From Acanthaster planci (lineage: Eukaryota > Echinodermata > Asteroidea > Valvatida > Acanthasteridae), in NCBI RefSeq assembly GCF_001949145.1, contig NW_019091574.1, positions 158,457 to 217,204 of the forward strand: DNA of 58,748 nt, written 5' to 3'. Every line of letters starts with the position of its first letter. The stretch's first letter is position 1. Positions 44,101-55,612 of this stretch are shown piece by piece. The translations under genes were made by a program, and so were the position numbers. The notes under the pieces were generated by a model. That model searched no databases, was not told the DNA's origin, and was given only the letters and a program-made list of their open reading frames with translations.

Positions 44101-44733
44101 TTAGAGGCACTTCAAGACAAAGGAGCGTACAAGCTGCATGATCTGAGGACAAGGGGCGGACGTCTTGTTAATGATGTGCATAACAGCAACATTGTCAGTG
44201 TGAAAACGCACCTTGCAACCAGCCAGCAGCGGGGCCCAGCAACGCAACGCAACAGATATAAGGAAAAACTCCAAAAAGGCAACGAAAAGATGGTTTTGGG
44301 ACCAATCTGTAGACAAGCGGCCCTGGATCCACTTCCCCTGAAAATAAGCCCCAAAACCAATACTACCTGCTGTATCAGTAAAAAGATCAAGTGCATCATT
44401 AGATTGCCAATCACTCTTAGAAAATACTGAATACCCATTGTAACAAGTAACAAACTCTAGCCACATGAACAAGTCATAGCGGGCACCGCGAGAAATGCGG
44501 ACAGCGTGATGTGAGCGGCGTAAGCCTTGAAAGAGTACTGTTAAAGGGTGCAAGAAAGCACGGCCCGGGGGAACCACCCTGCAGAGGAAATTGAGTGAAC
44601 CCACGAGGGACTGAACACCTTGAAGGGAAATCTTGCATTTGCCCAAAACTGTACGAATGTGCTCAGATGTAGCGTGCACTTTATCATTCGGTATGCGTAC
44701 TTGTTCCTGCAGGGTATCAATCTCCAAACCCAA
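44101..44733 (-). pseudogene. DIRS-like RNase H and RT thumb
   Basis: A 210-codon frame. It contains LVGSLNFLCRVVPPGRAF (RT thumb/connection), then LFTDTAGSIGFGAYFQGKW with the first RNase H Asp, FLEFFLIS with the Glu, and FHTDNVAVMHIIN with the second Asp. The three acidic residues are retained. The frame ends FVLKCL at TAA (44101), frameshifted relative to the RT and recombinase pieces. Confidence 0.75.
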
Positions 44734-45489
44734 AAAGTAATGACCTGTATAGGCACCACCATTTTCTCAGCAGCTAGAGGGATGCCTAACTTCACACAAA
44801 CCCATTGAAAAGAATGCACCAGCTGCATGCAGTCATTTGCACTACAGCCAACAAACAGGAAGTTATCCAAATAATGAGTAACATTTGCTGAACCAGAAAC
44901 TGACTTAACTTGAAATTCCAAAAGTGTGATAAATTTCTCAAACAGTGCACAAGAAATACCGCAACCCAAGGGCAAACACCGATCATAATAAAACATACCT
45001 TCAAATGTAAAACCAAGCAAGTCATAATCTAAAGGAGAAACTGGCAATAAGCAAAATGCAGATTTTATAGCAGCTTTTGTGAGCCACGCACCACGCCAAA
45101 AGTTACCAATTCTACTGCCCGATCGAAACTTCACAATGCTTATCAATGAAATCATTGATGGATTCACCTTCTGGAAAAGAAAGGTGATGAATAAGCCGAA
45201 AGCGATCGGGTTCTTGTTTTGGAGCTAAGCCAATTGGGGAACACTGCAAAGTGGGTAGAGGACGGTTGGCGGTTAACAACGTCGCCATGAGACGGCACAT
45301 GCTGTGTGGGCAGTCGAGATAGAGGACCCCATGCACCCCAGGTGTGACTACAGCTGGCCCAGGAATGGTACAATACTGATGTGCATGATGCTCCAAAGCC
45401 GCCGGCCGCCCAAGCTCTTGGTACAGTGAAGCCCACAGCAAATCCAGAGGGGAGAAGCTGGTAGCTATTTGGCAGTCCGTGAACAGCAC
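44541..45489 (-). pseudogene. DIRS-like reverse transcriptase, two overlapping frames
   Basis: The frame at 45489-45112 carries SPIGLAPKQEPDRFRLIHHL and the following SFPEGESINDFIDKH. The frame at 45167-44541 carries AAIKSAFCLLPVSPLDYDLL (motif A), LPLGCGISCALFEKF (motif B) and THYLDNFLFVG (motif C). The usual YLDD is YLDN, so a catalytic Asp is lost. One frameshift joins the two frames. Confidence 0.75.
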
Positions 45490-45515
45490 TTCCAGTCGGC
45501 ATAGAGATCCCGGAG

Positions 45516-45992
45516 TTATACATCACAGTTGTCATGGTGGTCGATTGCACCACAGACACAGCAGATGGGCCCACAGGAATGACGGCGAGCAACACCGGCG
45601 GGTAGATGGCAGGGCTCGCCCTCACCGCGCGTGACCCCACCGAAATTGAAATCACCACCTGTGGAGGAATAGCTCCTTTGGTCCCTTCGAAACCAGTGGC
45701 TGCGTGCCATAGCCAGCCCCAATTCCGGAGTTAAGGCCTGCTGTCGAGATGGCTGCTCCTGCACCGGCGGGCGGTCAAGACATGTCTGATGAGGCAGAGG
45801 GGCCACCTTCATCAGCAACATGAACGGCCCATACAGCAGTGCTGAGCAGGCTGTCGTGTTGCTTGTTGCTTCTGCCTTTTCGGGGCAGGCTGAGATCCAA
45901 TTTCTGTCGTAAAGCAGCTTGGGCGGCGACACTGCTGAGTAACTCGTGCACAGTACATGACAAGTGAAAATGGTTAGCAAAATATATTCCAA
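45516..45992 (-). pseudogene. DIRS-like gag C-terminus
   Basis: A 158-codon frame. The C-terminal part is rich in Arg, Gly and Cys (WFRRDQRSYSSTGGDFNFGG, then Cys/His residues near CGPICCVCGAIDHHD), which suggests a nucleic-acid-binding gag tail directly upstream of the RT. The identity is inferred mainly from position. Confidence 0.45.
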
Positions 45993-46789
45993 ACAAGATA
46001 TTTCTTCAAGTGTAAACTTCTTTCTAGAAACACCTCTGCCTCATCCGAGTGACTGTGACAGAATGACACTCCTAGATATTCCCGCCAAGAAAATCACGCC
46101 CCTCCTCTTCATTGGCCCTTTCCCTTTATTTACCTAAGTTGAGTTATGTCATGATCCTTTTACTCACCAGCTTAACCTTTATTGCCTGAAACAATCTTCC
46201 ATATTTGCATCTGCATGCACTCATTTGCATAGCCTAAAACAGAAGGGGTATCTCAAGGACCAGGTCAAGGGGCAGTAGAGTGAGGGAAGCTGACTGTGTT
46301 CGATGAGCATAATGCCTTTTATCTGTTATGTGATAAAAGGTGGTACCTGTTTACTTGTAGAGATACATGTAAAAGGTAGTACACGTATGTACATACATGT
46401 ACATACTAATACTTTGCACTGTTAAACTCAGGACTGAACACTTTAACTTAAGTGAAACTACAGTACAGTAAATCGTGATTATAATTTCTTAACATGAAAT
46501 TCATGCACTGCAAAAAAAGCTGATTTACATGTACACATGTATATCGTCACAAGTGGCTTGAATTCAACAAACAATCCCACCAACCCAGATTGTGTGTCAC
46601 ACATGTATTCATACTTCCTATCAACAGTAGGGACTGAAGGGCTCACAGATGGGATTTGCTATTTACAATATAAATGAGCAAAGCCTGGAAAAATTGTCAA
46701 TCACGTAAAACAAAACTAAAAATTGGAACATTTTTCTTTTAAGTTTTCAAAAAATTTAAATTGTTGATTTAAATCAATGTTTTCTAAAA

Positions 46790-47760
46790 CCAACTCTGTT
46801 AGATCACTTCCTATGTTAGTAGGCCCTCTCTCGCCCGCGAAAACCTGCATGGCACATACAATAGGTTGGCGATGCAGCGTGCATGGCGCCAGAAAACTGA
46901 CCAAAATCTCGACCCAGACCTGCCCTATTTGGGCGCGAGTGCTAGAAGAAACTATCGCGGTCAGGTGTTGTAGACAACTGGTGAGCTTACAGTTGTATTT
47001 GTTATATTTTGTGTTCTAAATAGAATAGTGTTTTTGTAGTTATACTCGTTGAAATTTTTAACCTTGCCACATGGAATCTGCCATGTTACACACGACTGTT
47101 GGGGCGCCATAATTCTCACCATTTATGATTTATAAAGAGTTCTCACTTAGAAGTAAGAATTGCAGAATATGAATAATATGTCATGTTTTCAGTTTGGCTC
47201 AGAATTCACAGCTTCGATTGTGAGTGAAGCATTAATATTTCGGAGTCCATAACTACACTTGGAGCATTTTTTACTTACAGTGTACAATGCACGTACGAGA
47301 CAACCCAATCTTTGATTCAAGTGATAAGCTCGCTCCCTTTTTTGACATTTAAGTTACCTTGGTAATTTTGTGCTTGCATTAATTAACCTTTAACTAATTG
47401 GATACAGTTACAGACAGCAAAGTCAGCAACGGGCCCGAATGTCAGAGTTTGAGGCGTAGAGCAGTTACATCAGGTGAGCACCCTTATGAATGTTCTTCCC
47501 TAATTAATAGTGGTATTTCTCGACAAATTTCCAAATCTGTTGTTGAACATGTTGTACTTTAATTGTTAGTAAACTTGATTATGGCTGTATAATTGTTTAA
47601 GTTTAGATTTCTCAAAACCGTGACAAGCACATAAAACCTTTGCTGATTTGAACCAGTTTGTATTTTTCCTTTATTTATTTTTTTTTTCAGTCACCGGAAG
47701 ATAGCCACCCACACAGGACTGGGACAAATAAACGTTGATAGTCCAATTGATAGTCACATG
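46790..47760 (+). other. Possible small spliced transcript, unidentified
   Basis: A CpG-richer start (46820-46980) with a 34-codon ORF (from ATGCAGCGTGCATGG) lies before GTGAGC or GTGTTG donor-like sites. A second exon-like block at about 47410-47473 ends CATCAG|GTGAGC. A third follows a T-rich acceptor (TTTTTTTTTCAG, to 47690) and contains AAATAAAC (47726-47733). No protein family is recognised. It may be a non-coding RNA or chance. Confidence 0.2.
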
Positions 47761-49942
47761 TTGCCTGTTTCTGCGTCTGTGTGAAGTGGCTTAAAGCGCC
47801 CCCATAACTGGCCTTAGGAGCAGTTAACAAACTCATTTGATCAGTAGTTTTCTAGAACTAGTACCAGTTCTCACCTTAATTAGCTTCCTCATCAATTTGA
47901 ATTGCTGTATGCATTTTCTGACTGGCCCCAAGTCGTCTTCTTCCTAATTTGCATATATTTGCCCACTGTTCATTTACATACATTAACTTAAAACTAAAAT
48001 GAAGAAACAGGCAGGTAATGTTTGTGTAGCAGGGGCAGATTTAACTTAGTTTATTTCCTTTGTACTAAATGCAAATGTCCATGCACTGCATAGGAGTAGC
48101 ACCCCCTAGTCTACCCATCCTAAAGTTGCACTGTGCCCCTCATAATTGTTTACTTGATGACTCATGCAACTGGACAGGCACTATGGGCATGCTTTGAGCC
48201 CAAGTCTCAGTAAGCAGGTTGGCAGTCGGTGAAGTAACACACCTATTAAATACCAGTCAAGTTCTGCCCTGAAAGCTCAGACCTGCGGTGGACTTGGTAG
48301 TTAACGCTTGAGTTGAATTGATCTGTAACTTTTCTTAGGTGCTGTGTTGGTTTTGTCGGTTTTGTTGGTTTTGTAGGTTCTTGGTTTTTTTCTTGTTAGT
48401 TTGGGTTGGTCTTGTTTTAGATTGGTTAAGCCTTACCTTGATTCTGTTGCGGATTTACTTTGGTCTAGGATTGGTCTAATTTCTAAATTTAATTTTGGTC
48501 TTGGTCATATTTCCCCTACATTTTAGGTTTGGTTTCAACAATTCTCTGATTTTCGACTTAGTCCTGTTTTTTTAGTTCTCTAGTTGCATTCCTATTTGGG
48601 GGGATATTTTTTAGAAGAAATAAAAGATTTTGTTGTTGGAATCAAGTTTCAGTCCCCGTATCCCTATTCTTTTAGACTTCTTGCGACTCCTCCCTTTTGA
48701 TCCTTTTTAAAGTTTTTTTTTTTGCGAGTTCCCCAAGTGTTTTATTTTCTTCAAGTCTCTTCTTTATTTATTTTTATTCTCATCTGAAGTGTGCCATTTT
48801 TCCCTGTTACATTTGCATGTCAAGGATCCTTTACAAAATGTATAATACGAAGTGAAGAAACTACACATGCACACAGGAAGCTGAATGGTTGTGAGAAAGG
48901 GCATTTAAAATGCTCCGGATGCCACAATGGTACATGTAGGCTACCTGTTAGAATATTGATCGATATGGTTCAAAATGTCAAGAACATGGAAACTTTTCGC
49001 AGACCCCAATGCAAAGCTTTGTGGACTGGTATCCCCCAACTTGTACACGTAACTCACTCCTTTACCAAATTCCTTCAACCTGGGATCACTCAACATCCTG
49101 ATTACTGAAAATTTATTCCATTCAGGATGTACATGTACGTGTATCTCCACTTCAAAGGCCAGCTTGGCACCTGAACTTGTAAATTGGAAGTCCTAGATGC
49201 TGGCAATGAGCCAGTTCAGAGCATGTCATTCAGGAGTCTACTGGTACATTTGTATGACACACAAGGTTTACAATAACCTATAGATCAATGTGGCAATATG
49301 TCATAACAAATGTTCATCAGTTTGCAAGCACTTTAATGAATTTAGTTTGCACACAAAATATTTTCAACTTGGAGATGAAACAGTTTTATTACAATTAAGA
49401 AGATGTGTTCTCCATAAATTTTAACTTCTGTTATTTGAAAGGCTAAATGTAGATTTGACATGGGGCAATCCTATCAGGTCAGATAATTTTTGGGAAAAAT
49501 GGTTCCTACACGTACATGTACATGTAACTTAAACTACCCCAAGAAATACTCATGTCAGAATTTACTTAAATTGTGTTTCTCAAGTAATATTTTGGAAAAG
49601 TCTCCAAGAGATGGGAAAAAAAATTTCATACAACCTTTCATTTCTGCCAATACTGTTCCTACTGTACATGTAGGTCTCATTTCCAAAGGTTACATTAAAC
49701 TTTAGAATCTTTGGAAAAGCAGATTATTCCTGTAAGTTTACTTCCTTATAAATGGCAAAATGCTGAAAACATTTTAATCTGTTTTATTTTAGCTTTTTCC
49801 GAAAGACTACAATAAAATGTGATTTTGTAGTTCTACACGTACTGTATTCATCTGTGTACAAAAACACTAATTTTCACAAGTCTTTTAGATTATAGGAGAT
49901 GAGAGGTCAATTGTGGCAAGATATTTCTCTGTCCCCAAGGGA
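47761..49942. other. Intergenic or upstream intron, low-complexity parts
   Basis: 48340-48660 is T/G-rich with repeated TTGGTTTTGT-like words. No convincing gene. Confidence 0.4.
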
Positions 49943-50023
49943 CTGTGAGTGAACAGAAGAGGGTCCTATTTCCCCTGAGGTCGAAGGCCAAGGAAAATAG
50001 GACCCTCATCTGATCACTCACAG
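49943..50023. repeat. Long imperfect hairpin
   Basis: CTGTGAGTGAACAGAAGAGG, GTCCTATTTCC pairs with GGAAAATAGGACCCTCATCT, GATCACTCACAG (about 32-nt arms, few mismatches) around an 18-nt loop. It is probably a foldback repeat. A G-run follows. Confidence 0.7.
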
Positions 50024-50753
50024 GGGGGGGGACATGGGCGTGCACTAGTGACTGAATTTGGCCAGTCCATATATTTCATAACACACCTCAAACTGGAAAA
50101 TTATTCTTTCAGGGTTTAACTGTTTTAATTCAACTTCCAATTGGCATTTCAAGAATTAAAAAAATACTGATTTTAATGTAGTGTCCCTTGACACAGTTGC
50201 TATACTCAAAAAGTAAAAGACTTCTTCCAGGGTTTTAACAGTTTAAATTCAACTTTTCACTCAATACCAATTCAAAAATTGAAAGTTAAACTTCAGTTTT
50301 CATAGACCCAGACTAATTTTGAGTCCTGTATACAGCTAGGAAAAGAAATCTTGCATGTTTTTTAACTGTTTCAATTCAATGTTTTAAAAGGAGCCATAGA
50401 AACCTCCAAAGGTCGCTATAACCAGTCAAAAATTTTCAAGTCTGGTGCAAAACTGAGCACTAGTCTCTGGAATTGATAAGTGCACAATATCTAGATGCGT
50501 GTCGAGTCACGCTGACACCAAATTCATATACAATGTACAAGCCCATATTAGTGAACCACACATGACCGAATTTCAGTTAACTGATACACTTTAATATGAA
50601 GAACCAGGAAAAGGTGCATTAATACACTGTATGATGGCAAACAATTTACAAATGCCTTTTTCCAAGGTGACTTTTAAAGAAGTAAACAAACAAGAACATT
50701 GCATGGGTCTAGGCCTGTTCTCAACGTTTTGCACATTAATATATGAGAAGCAT
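50024..50753. other. Nothing recognised
   Basis: A/T-rich. A weak repeat of GGGTTTTAACTGTTTAAATT-like words occurs at about 50112, 50231 and 50360 (three copies, about 120 bp apart). Confidence 0.4.
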
Positions 50754-51189
50754 ATCATCCATGTAACTTACATGTACATGGAATAGTGAATTGGAGTAGC
50801 CAGTGTCTACAGTGTATACTGATGTATCATACCACAACTATTGTGGGGTTTGTCGTCCCACAATGTGTGGCAGATGACAAATGAACCCTACAGTTTGGGT
50901 GGTGAACAAGATTATGATATGTGTGGGGTTTGTCGGTCTAGGTCTGAGTATTAAGGAAGCGTATAAGGGCCATCATCCATGTAACTTACATGTACATGGA
51001 GTAGTGAATTGGAGTAGCCAGTGTCTACAGTGTATACTGATGTATCATATCACAACTATTGTGGGGTTTGTCGTCCCACAAAGTGTGGCGGATGACAAAT
51101 GAACCCTACAGTTTGGGTGGTGAACAAGATTATGATATGTGTGGGGTTTGTCGGTCTACGTCTGAGTATTAAGGAAGCGTATAAGGGCC
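50754..51189. repeat. 218-bp tandem duplication
   Basis: 50754-50971 and 50972-51189 are two adjacent copies with about five substitutions (about 97-98% identical). Each contains a CATCCATGTAACTTACATG palindrome-like start and GTGGGGTTTGTCG twice. The twin ORFs starting MNPTVWVVNKIMICV are translations of the repeat. Confidence 0.93.
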
Positions 51190-51218
51190 ACTCACAAAAA
51201 AATTTTCCCAGTTACTAC

Positions 51219-51340
51219 AGGTATCTCACCGCAACGAGTTACTGTCTTGCAGTGGCAAGTTGCTATCTCACCGCAGTGAGTTATTATCTCACCACTGCGA
51301 GTTAAATTTTTGAATGTGTATCTCACCGTGGTGACTTACA
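51219..51340. repeat. Short palindromic 20-mer repeats
   Basis: Four copies of TATCTCACCGCAGTGAGTTA-like words. CTCACCGCAGTGAG is itself an imperfect palindrome. They directly follow the 218-bp duplication. Confidence 0.6.
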
Positions 51341-52109
51341 AGATCTTGCCGTTGCATCAATATATCCCACGCCGAAGTAAATACTTCAAAAGTTTCATAA
51401 GTCCTATTCAGAGGGCCGTTTTCAAATGTGTCTTTTGGGTGAAATGCGGTGGGAGTTAGATTTAGATTGCTAATTGGAACAAAAGGGATGTTACATTTCA
51501 ACCAAGCTTGATTTTGAACACAAAAAGAAAACAAAAGAAATCTCTTTTTGGGGGCATAATTGAATTTCCATCCAGAAGTGGGATAGACTACTTTGACTCC
51601 ATCGTAGACTGCCCGGCACCTTTTCATTTATATTTTAAATAATCTTATTTACATAAGGTGGGACCTTGGAAAGAATGAAAAATAAACAGCCAAAGAAATA
51701 AAAATTAGAAATGAAATAGAACATAATTATTTGCTTAAGAAAACCAAGAAAATTGAACCTCTTCCCGCCGTTAAATGTTATTGTTTTAACAAGACAGTTT
51801 GCCCCCCCCAAAAAAATTCTGGTGACGCCCATGCATATTTTTAGCCAACGTCTGTTGCCATTTTGGACCAAACCTCGATGTTGAAATCATTTCAACATTA
51901 AAATCTGCTACGAATTAGGAGATTTCAGCCGGCAAAATGAAAAATGACATGAAGTTAAAGGAAAACTAATTAACACACACTTTTTCATCAACTGGATTGA
52001 AATCCCCAGGCTCTTTGACCTCACATCCATGCGTTCAACTTGTCACAAACCACCCATACAGTGCAGGGTGCTGGGAGGGTCAAATACATAACATTATTTT
52101 TTGTTAAGA
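51341..52109. other. Nothing recognised
   Basis: The 112-codon minus-strand ORF at 51627-51289 has no recognisable domain and overlaps the 20-mer repeats. Not called as a gene. Confidence 0.35.
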
Positions 52110-52700
52110 ACTACGTCCCTCAATCCGACCTGCGCGTGATAACCACTGACGTGTTTGCGCAGTATGGAACCAGAACCAGAACACATAGTACAGGTGGTCT
52201 GACGCAGTCAACGAAATCCAAACATAACTATCGTCCAAGGCCCAGTAAGTATGAAGAAAATCATTGAAAAACAGCCGAAAACGATGCTAAGCTGTTTGTT
52301 CTCATTCTCACTGAAAGAAAAATTGTTACAGTGACGGAAAACGTATTCACGACAGCGACCTCACCCGAACGGTTCCCTTGAATCGTTTGTTCTCCATGCC
52401 CTCAACGTGGCCGCCTTGTGGAATCTTTCGGCCTCTGTTCGACGACGTTGCCAATTGAACTTGCAGAGAATTTGTCTGCTTAGCCCAATTTGAATTATCC
52501 CCAGCTTCCAAAATGCTCATTGCAACAGCAGAAAGGCAGTCTAAGGGAAACGCTCTGAACTTTCCTCAGTTTTCCACTTAACTCCTTGTCCGGCGATACG
52601 AGCCTCGCATCATCTCTTCTTAATACCGTAAGTGCCTGCCGTGATGACTGATGGTCTGGGCTAGCATAGTCTCAAGCAGGCACGGCCGCAACGACGCGAC
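52110..52700. promoter_or_regulatory. CpG-rich region, possible promoter
   Basis: CpG density is well above the surroundings (CGACAGCGACC, CCCGAACGG, TTCGACGACG, GGCGATACGAGCC, GGCCGCAACGACGCGACAC). A plus-strand donor-like ACC|GTAAGT lies at 52629. It is a candidate promoter or first exon for the ABCG2-like gene or for an opposite-strand transcript. The direction cannot be decided. Confidence 0.3.
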
Positions 52701-53844
52701 ACACATTTAGTAACTAGTCACGTGAATGCGTATTACTGTTACACAACTTTGCGCTCCAGTCAAGGTCATTGAGGAGTGTAAATTGGGCTCATGGTTTCAA
52801 AGGGCATCCGTTTTATATAGTGTGGTTTCCAGACATCTTCTTCTTTTTTATTCAATTGAGGGATGGTCGGTTGGTCAAACAACAAGAAAATTCCTTTTTA
52901 TTAAAACAATCCATCCCACGTACATTGATGACTGAACCACTAACAAATTGCACTACCGGTATGTTTACTTGTCACTTGTTTTATATCGAGAACCATGAAT
53001 GTCTGTTTCTAGCTGAAATAGATTTATTGGTTCACATCACAAGACTTCGTTGGAGTCAGTGTGTCAAGGCTAGCTCTACTGTTTCCTTCCTCCATGTTCA
53101 AACTAACGCTCCACATATATAATAAAGTGAAAATGGTCCCCCAAATTCCCAACAGTAACTGAAAATACCTTTAACACCACCAGTCTAATACAAAATTCGA
53201 AAAGTATGAGAAACGTTCTAATTCATACGGTGTTCGTGTATAAGCAGTGTGTATTCCAATCCCCCCCCGTAAATGAAGGCCAGCATGCTTGTTTGTTGCG
53301 TACATATGAGGGCGGTGTGGGTTCATCCGGTCGGCGCTTTAGTCCAACCTGCATACATGTACATGTACAGTACATGTATGCCGCCTGTGCTTTTCAACTG
53401 TCGCTGCATTGATGCTTAGGCAAAATCGTCACAGTTTCGCATATGTACATTTTCACCGATGTTTTCAACGGTACCCTACCCACCATACCCTACAATTTAC
53501 AAGGCGAGGTCCTCTGAGCAGGGTCGGCAGAAAAAAGGGCATTTTTTCGACGTCGGGAAAAGGGTAAAAAACGATGAGAACCACAGAATTTAAAAGCGCC
53601 CGTGCCCTTACCACCTTCACTTGATTTTTAACCCACTAATTTTAAAGTTATTTAGCTCAGTAACAATTAAGTCAGATAGTGCCACTGAAACATAGAAATA
53701 CAGCAATAAAGCAAAACACTGAAGTAAATGTCTATTTACTTTGAATAGCACGCGCCTATATCTGATGATTTTTACTTCAGCAACTATGCCATAGGGGAGC
53801 GACGCCGATAAAGCTTTCCAACGACAGCATGTACAGGTGTACTT
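52701..53844. other. Nothing recognised
   Basis: TACATGTACATGTACAGTAC-type words lie at 53355-53377. No gene could be supported. Confidence 0.35.
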
Positions 53845-54123
53845 TCTTCACTTTNTTTTTCCGAAGTCTGATTGCAGTCATTTTTCAAGTGGCAACCCTC
53901 AACTTTCTCGGGAACTTAGGACCATTTTTCAACCGTAGTTTTTAGCCCTTCTGCTCTCATATGAAAGCTCAAAGACCCAGGGAGTTGATCCTGGCAACGA
54001 TTTACACAATCTCACCAATTTGGAGGCAAAACAATCTCCTTATTCAAAAGATACTGTGGGGGGGCACTTTTAATGCTAATGAGCTGGTCGAAAATTCTCA
54101 CTTGAACTAGTGGTCAGCACCCC
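53845..54123 (-). mobile_element. MITE with GGGTGYAGTCCACTA-like end, copy 3, inverted and truncated
   Basis: Reverse complement matches the first 250 or so bases of copies 1 and 2 (TTTTTCAAGTGGCAACCCTC, GCTCTCATATGAAAGCTCAA, GCATTAAAAGTGCCC when reversed). The TIR end at 54123 is diverged. One N lies at 53855. Confidence 0.75.
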
Positions 54124-54309
54124 TAGTGCACTGACGTCACTGCCAACTTAACGACCAATGGCGTCGCCATCTTCGAGGTCAAGCGGCGGCGCACTTTCGT
54201 TGAAGTGCGCGTGCGCACAAACTAGTGCAAGTACATGTTGCTCTTTGGTGCAAAGCCTGAATAAGGAGCGCATTGCACAGAGCGATACTTTGTTTCCCTC
54301 ACTGTTACC
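54124..54309 (+). promoter_or_regulatory. Promoter-like region of the SWIM-type gene
   Basis: Directly after the MITE come TGACGTCAC (CRE, about 54132-54140), ACCAATGG (CCAAT box with ATGG, about 54151-54158), AATGGCGTCGCCATC, and a CpG-rich stretch to about 54215. The ATG of the SWIM-type gene is at 54310. Confidence 0.5.
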
Positions 54310-54449
54310 ATGTCAAATTTTTGTCTGCCTATGCTAAAGGCTTGATGGGTGCTTGTAAAGCAAGATATATAGAAAAACTAGAGGCATGTAACCTGAAACA
54401 GGACCCGTATCAGATCGACGCAAAAAAGCTGGAGGCTTACCGGAAATAA
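54310..54449 (+). pseudogene. SWIM-type gene, exon 1
   Basis: After ATG the frame closes at 11 codons. One base earlier or later in TTTTT (54319-54323) the frame continues YAKGLMGACKARYIEKLEAC and KQDPYQIDAKKLEAY to TAA (54447-54449). The KARYxEKL...DPY pattern is typical of the family's N-terminus. Confidence 0.5.
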
Positions 54450-55196
54450 TTCCTGACGTGTAGTGGAACGACATGTACATCTACATGATTTCAACCCCGA
54501 GCCAGCACACAAAGGAAGACTTAAGAGTAAGATTACTCCCGCTTTTTCCAATAAGAACTTGTTTGCCTAGGTCTGTTTTAATTTGAATAGACCAAAGAAA
54601 TGAAAGAAACAAAGGAATTACAGAACAAATTTCCAAAACGTCATAAACGCTGATCCTTTCTAGTTTAACCATGGAGTTCCATGGTTTAACTTAAGTTAAA
54701 ATTTTATAATTGAACTTGATCCCCACCAAATTCTGTCCGAAAACAGCCAGACCTGAGGCCTTCTGACTGCACCAAGGCAGAGTCAGGCTGTTTTTCTTGT
54801 TTTCAATCTAGTCGCAATCCAGGGTTTACTCAAGCCCCCCCAGGAAAAGCCTGCCCTAGGCTTTAGGATCTAGTCATGCTAGCCTTGCCACAAAATGCAT
54901 TCCCTCTACTAGTTATTGCTGCTCCTAACTCAGTAACTATAACGTTAGTAATTAGCCCCCCCTTAACAGTGTTTGTTAACTGTTGTCATGGTTGGTGAAT
55001 TACTTTATAGTTGGAAGCCTAGATTTATACTAGGACCTAGTGTGTTTTGGGTTTAATGATGAGATTACATCAGGAAATATTAATAATTTTAGTCCAGCAA
55101 GGAAGAAGAAATTTTCTGTAGGCAAAGTGATGTTGTAGTTGGACAGAAAATTTTTCCTTTGTTTGTAAGATGCACTTTTCCCTCCATAAATTGCAG

Positions 55197-55414
55197 GCAT
55201 GGAAATCCATGACAGGATCAGATTGTTTTGTCAAGGCTAGATGGGTCCACGATATGCGACTTCACACAAACCAATCTGGGTCCGGGAAGACCAGATATGT
55301 GGTGATTGGCAGGGTGAAACTCGGCTAGAGAATGACAGCAACCCCTCTGGTTCCATGGTTTGCTGCTGAGAAGTGCCGAGAAATTATAGCTGCACACTGT
55401 ACACGCATGGCCGG
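55197..55414 (+). pseudogene. SWIM-type gene, exon 2 with in-frame TAG
   Basis: After the acceptor AAATTGCAG, in phase 0: AWKSMTGSDCFVKARWVHDM, then RYVVIGRVKLG, TAG (55326-55328), then MTATPLVPWFAAEKCREIIA and AHCTRMAG before GTAAGA. It holds the first half of the SWIM motif. Confidence 0.6.
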
Positions 55415-55612
55415 GTAAGATACATGTTAATGTCACTTAGCCAAAAAATATTTTCCTAATTGGCAGGTTGTCTGTGAAGTGAAAAGTATTCATGCGTATT
55501 GCGTATGACTAATAAATGACCCTGGTTGTCTGAGTGATATGTCCGTTAGGCAAACTGACCTTTCTGATATTCAGTGTTTGTCTTTATCAATTGTTATCTA
55601 CTACCCTTGCAG

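Larger units (their letters stand above)
43770..46000 (-). mobile_element. Second DIRS-like retroelement (different lineage), 3' truncated
   Basis: Minus-strand order: gag-like C-terminus, reverse transcriptase, RNase H, start of a tyrosine recombinase. The RT style (SPIGLAPKQEPDRFRLIHHL, DRCLPLGCGISCALF) differs clearly from the first DIRS copy and resembles the DIRS-like elements often annotated in fish and amphioxus. The recombinase stops after about 40 residues at about 43770, so the element lacks its 3' end. Several frameshifts are present. No terminal repeats were found. Confidence 0.75.

Noticed and set aside
43380-46800. ATTTAAATCA words on both sides of the second DIRS-like element as its terminal repeats
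   Set aside because: The matches are short, A/T-rich and not clearly inverted at consistent distances from the coding part.
48941-49180. Minus-strand open frame with coding-like VIRMLSDPRLKEFGKGVSYV
   Set aside because: About 80 codons without splice signals or a recognised family; left out for lack of support.
50881-51305. Twin ORFs starting MNPTVWVVNK
   Set aside because: Generated by the 218-bp tandem duplication; no coding evidence.
51289-51627. 112-codon minus-strand ORF
   Set aside because: Overlaps palindromic repeats, and no domain or splice context is seen.
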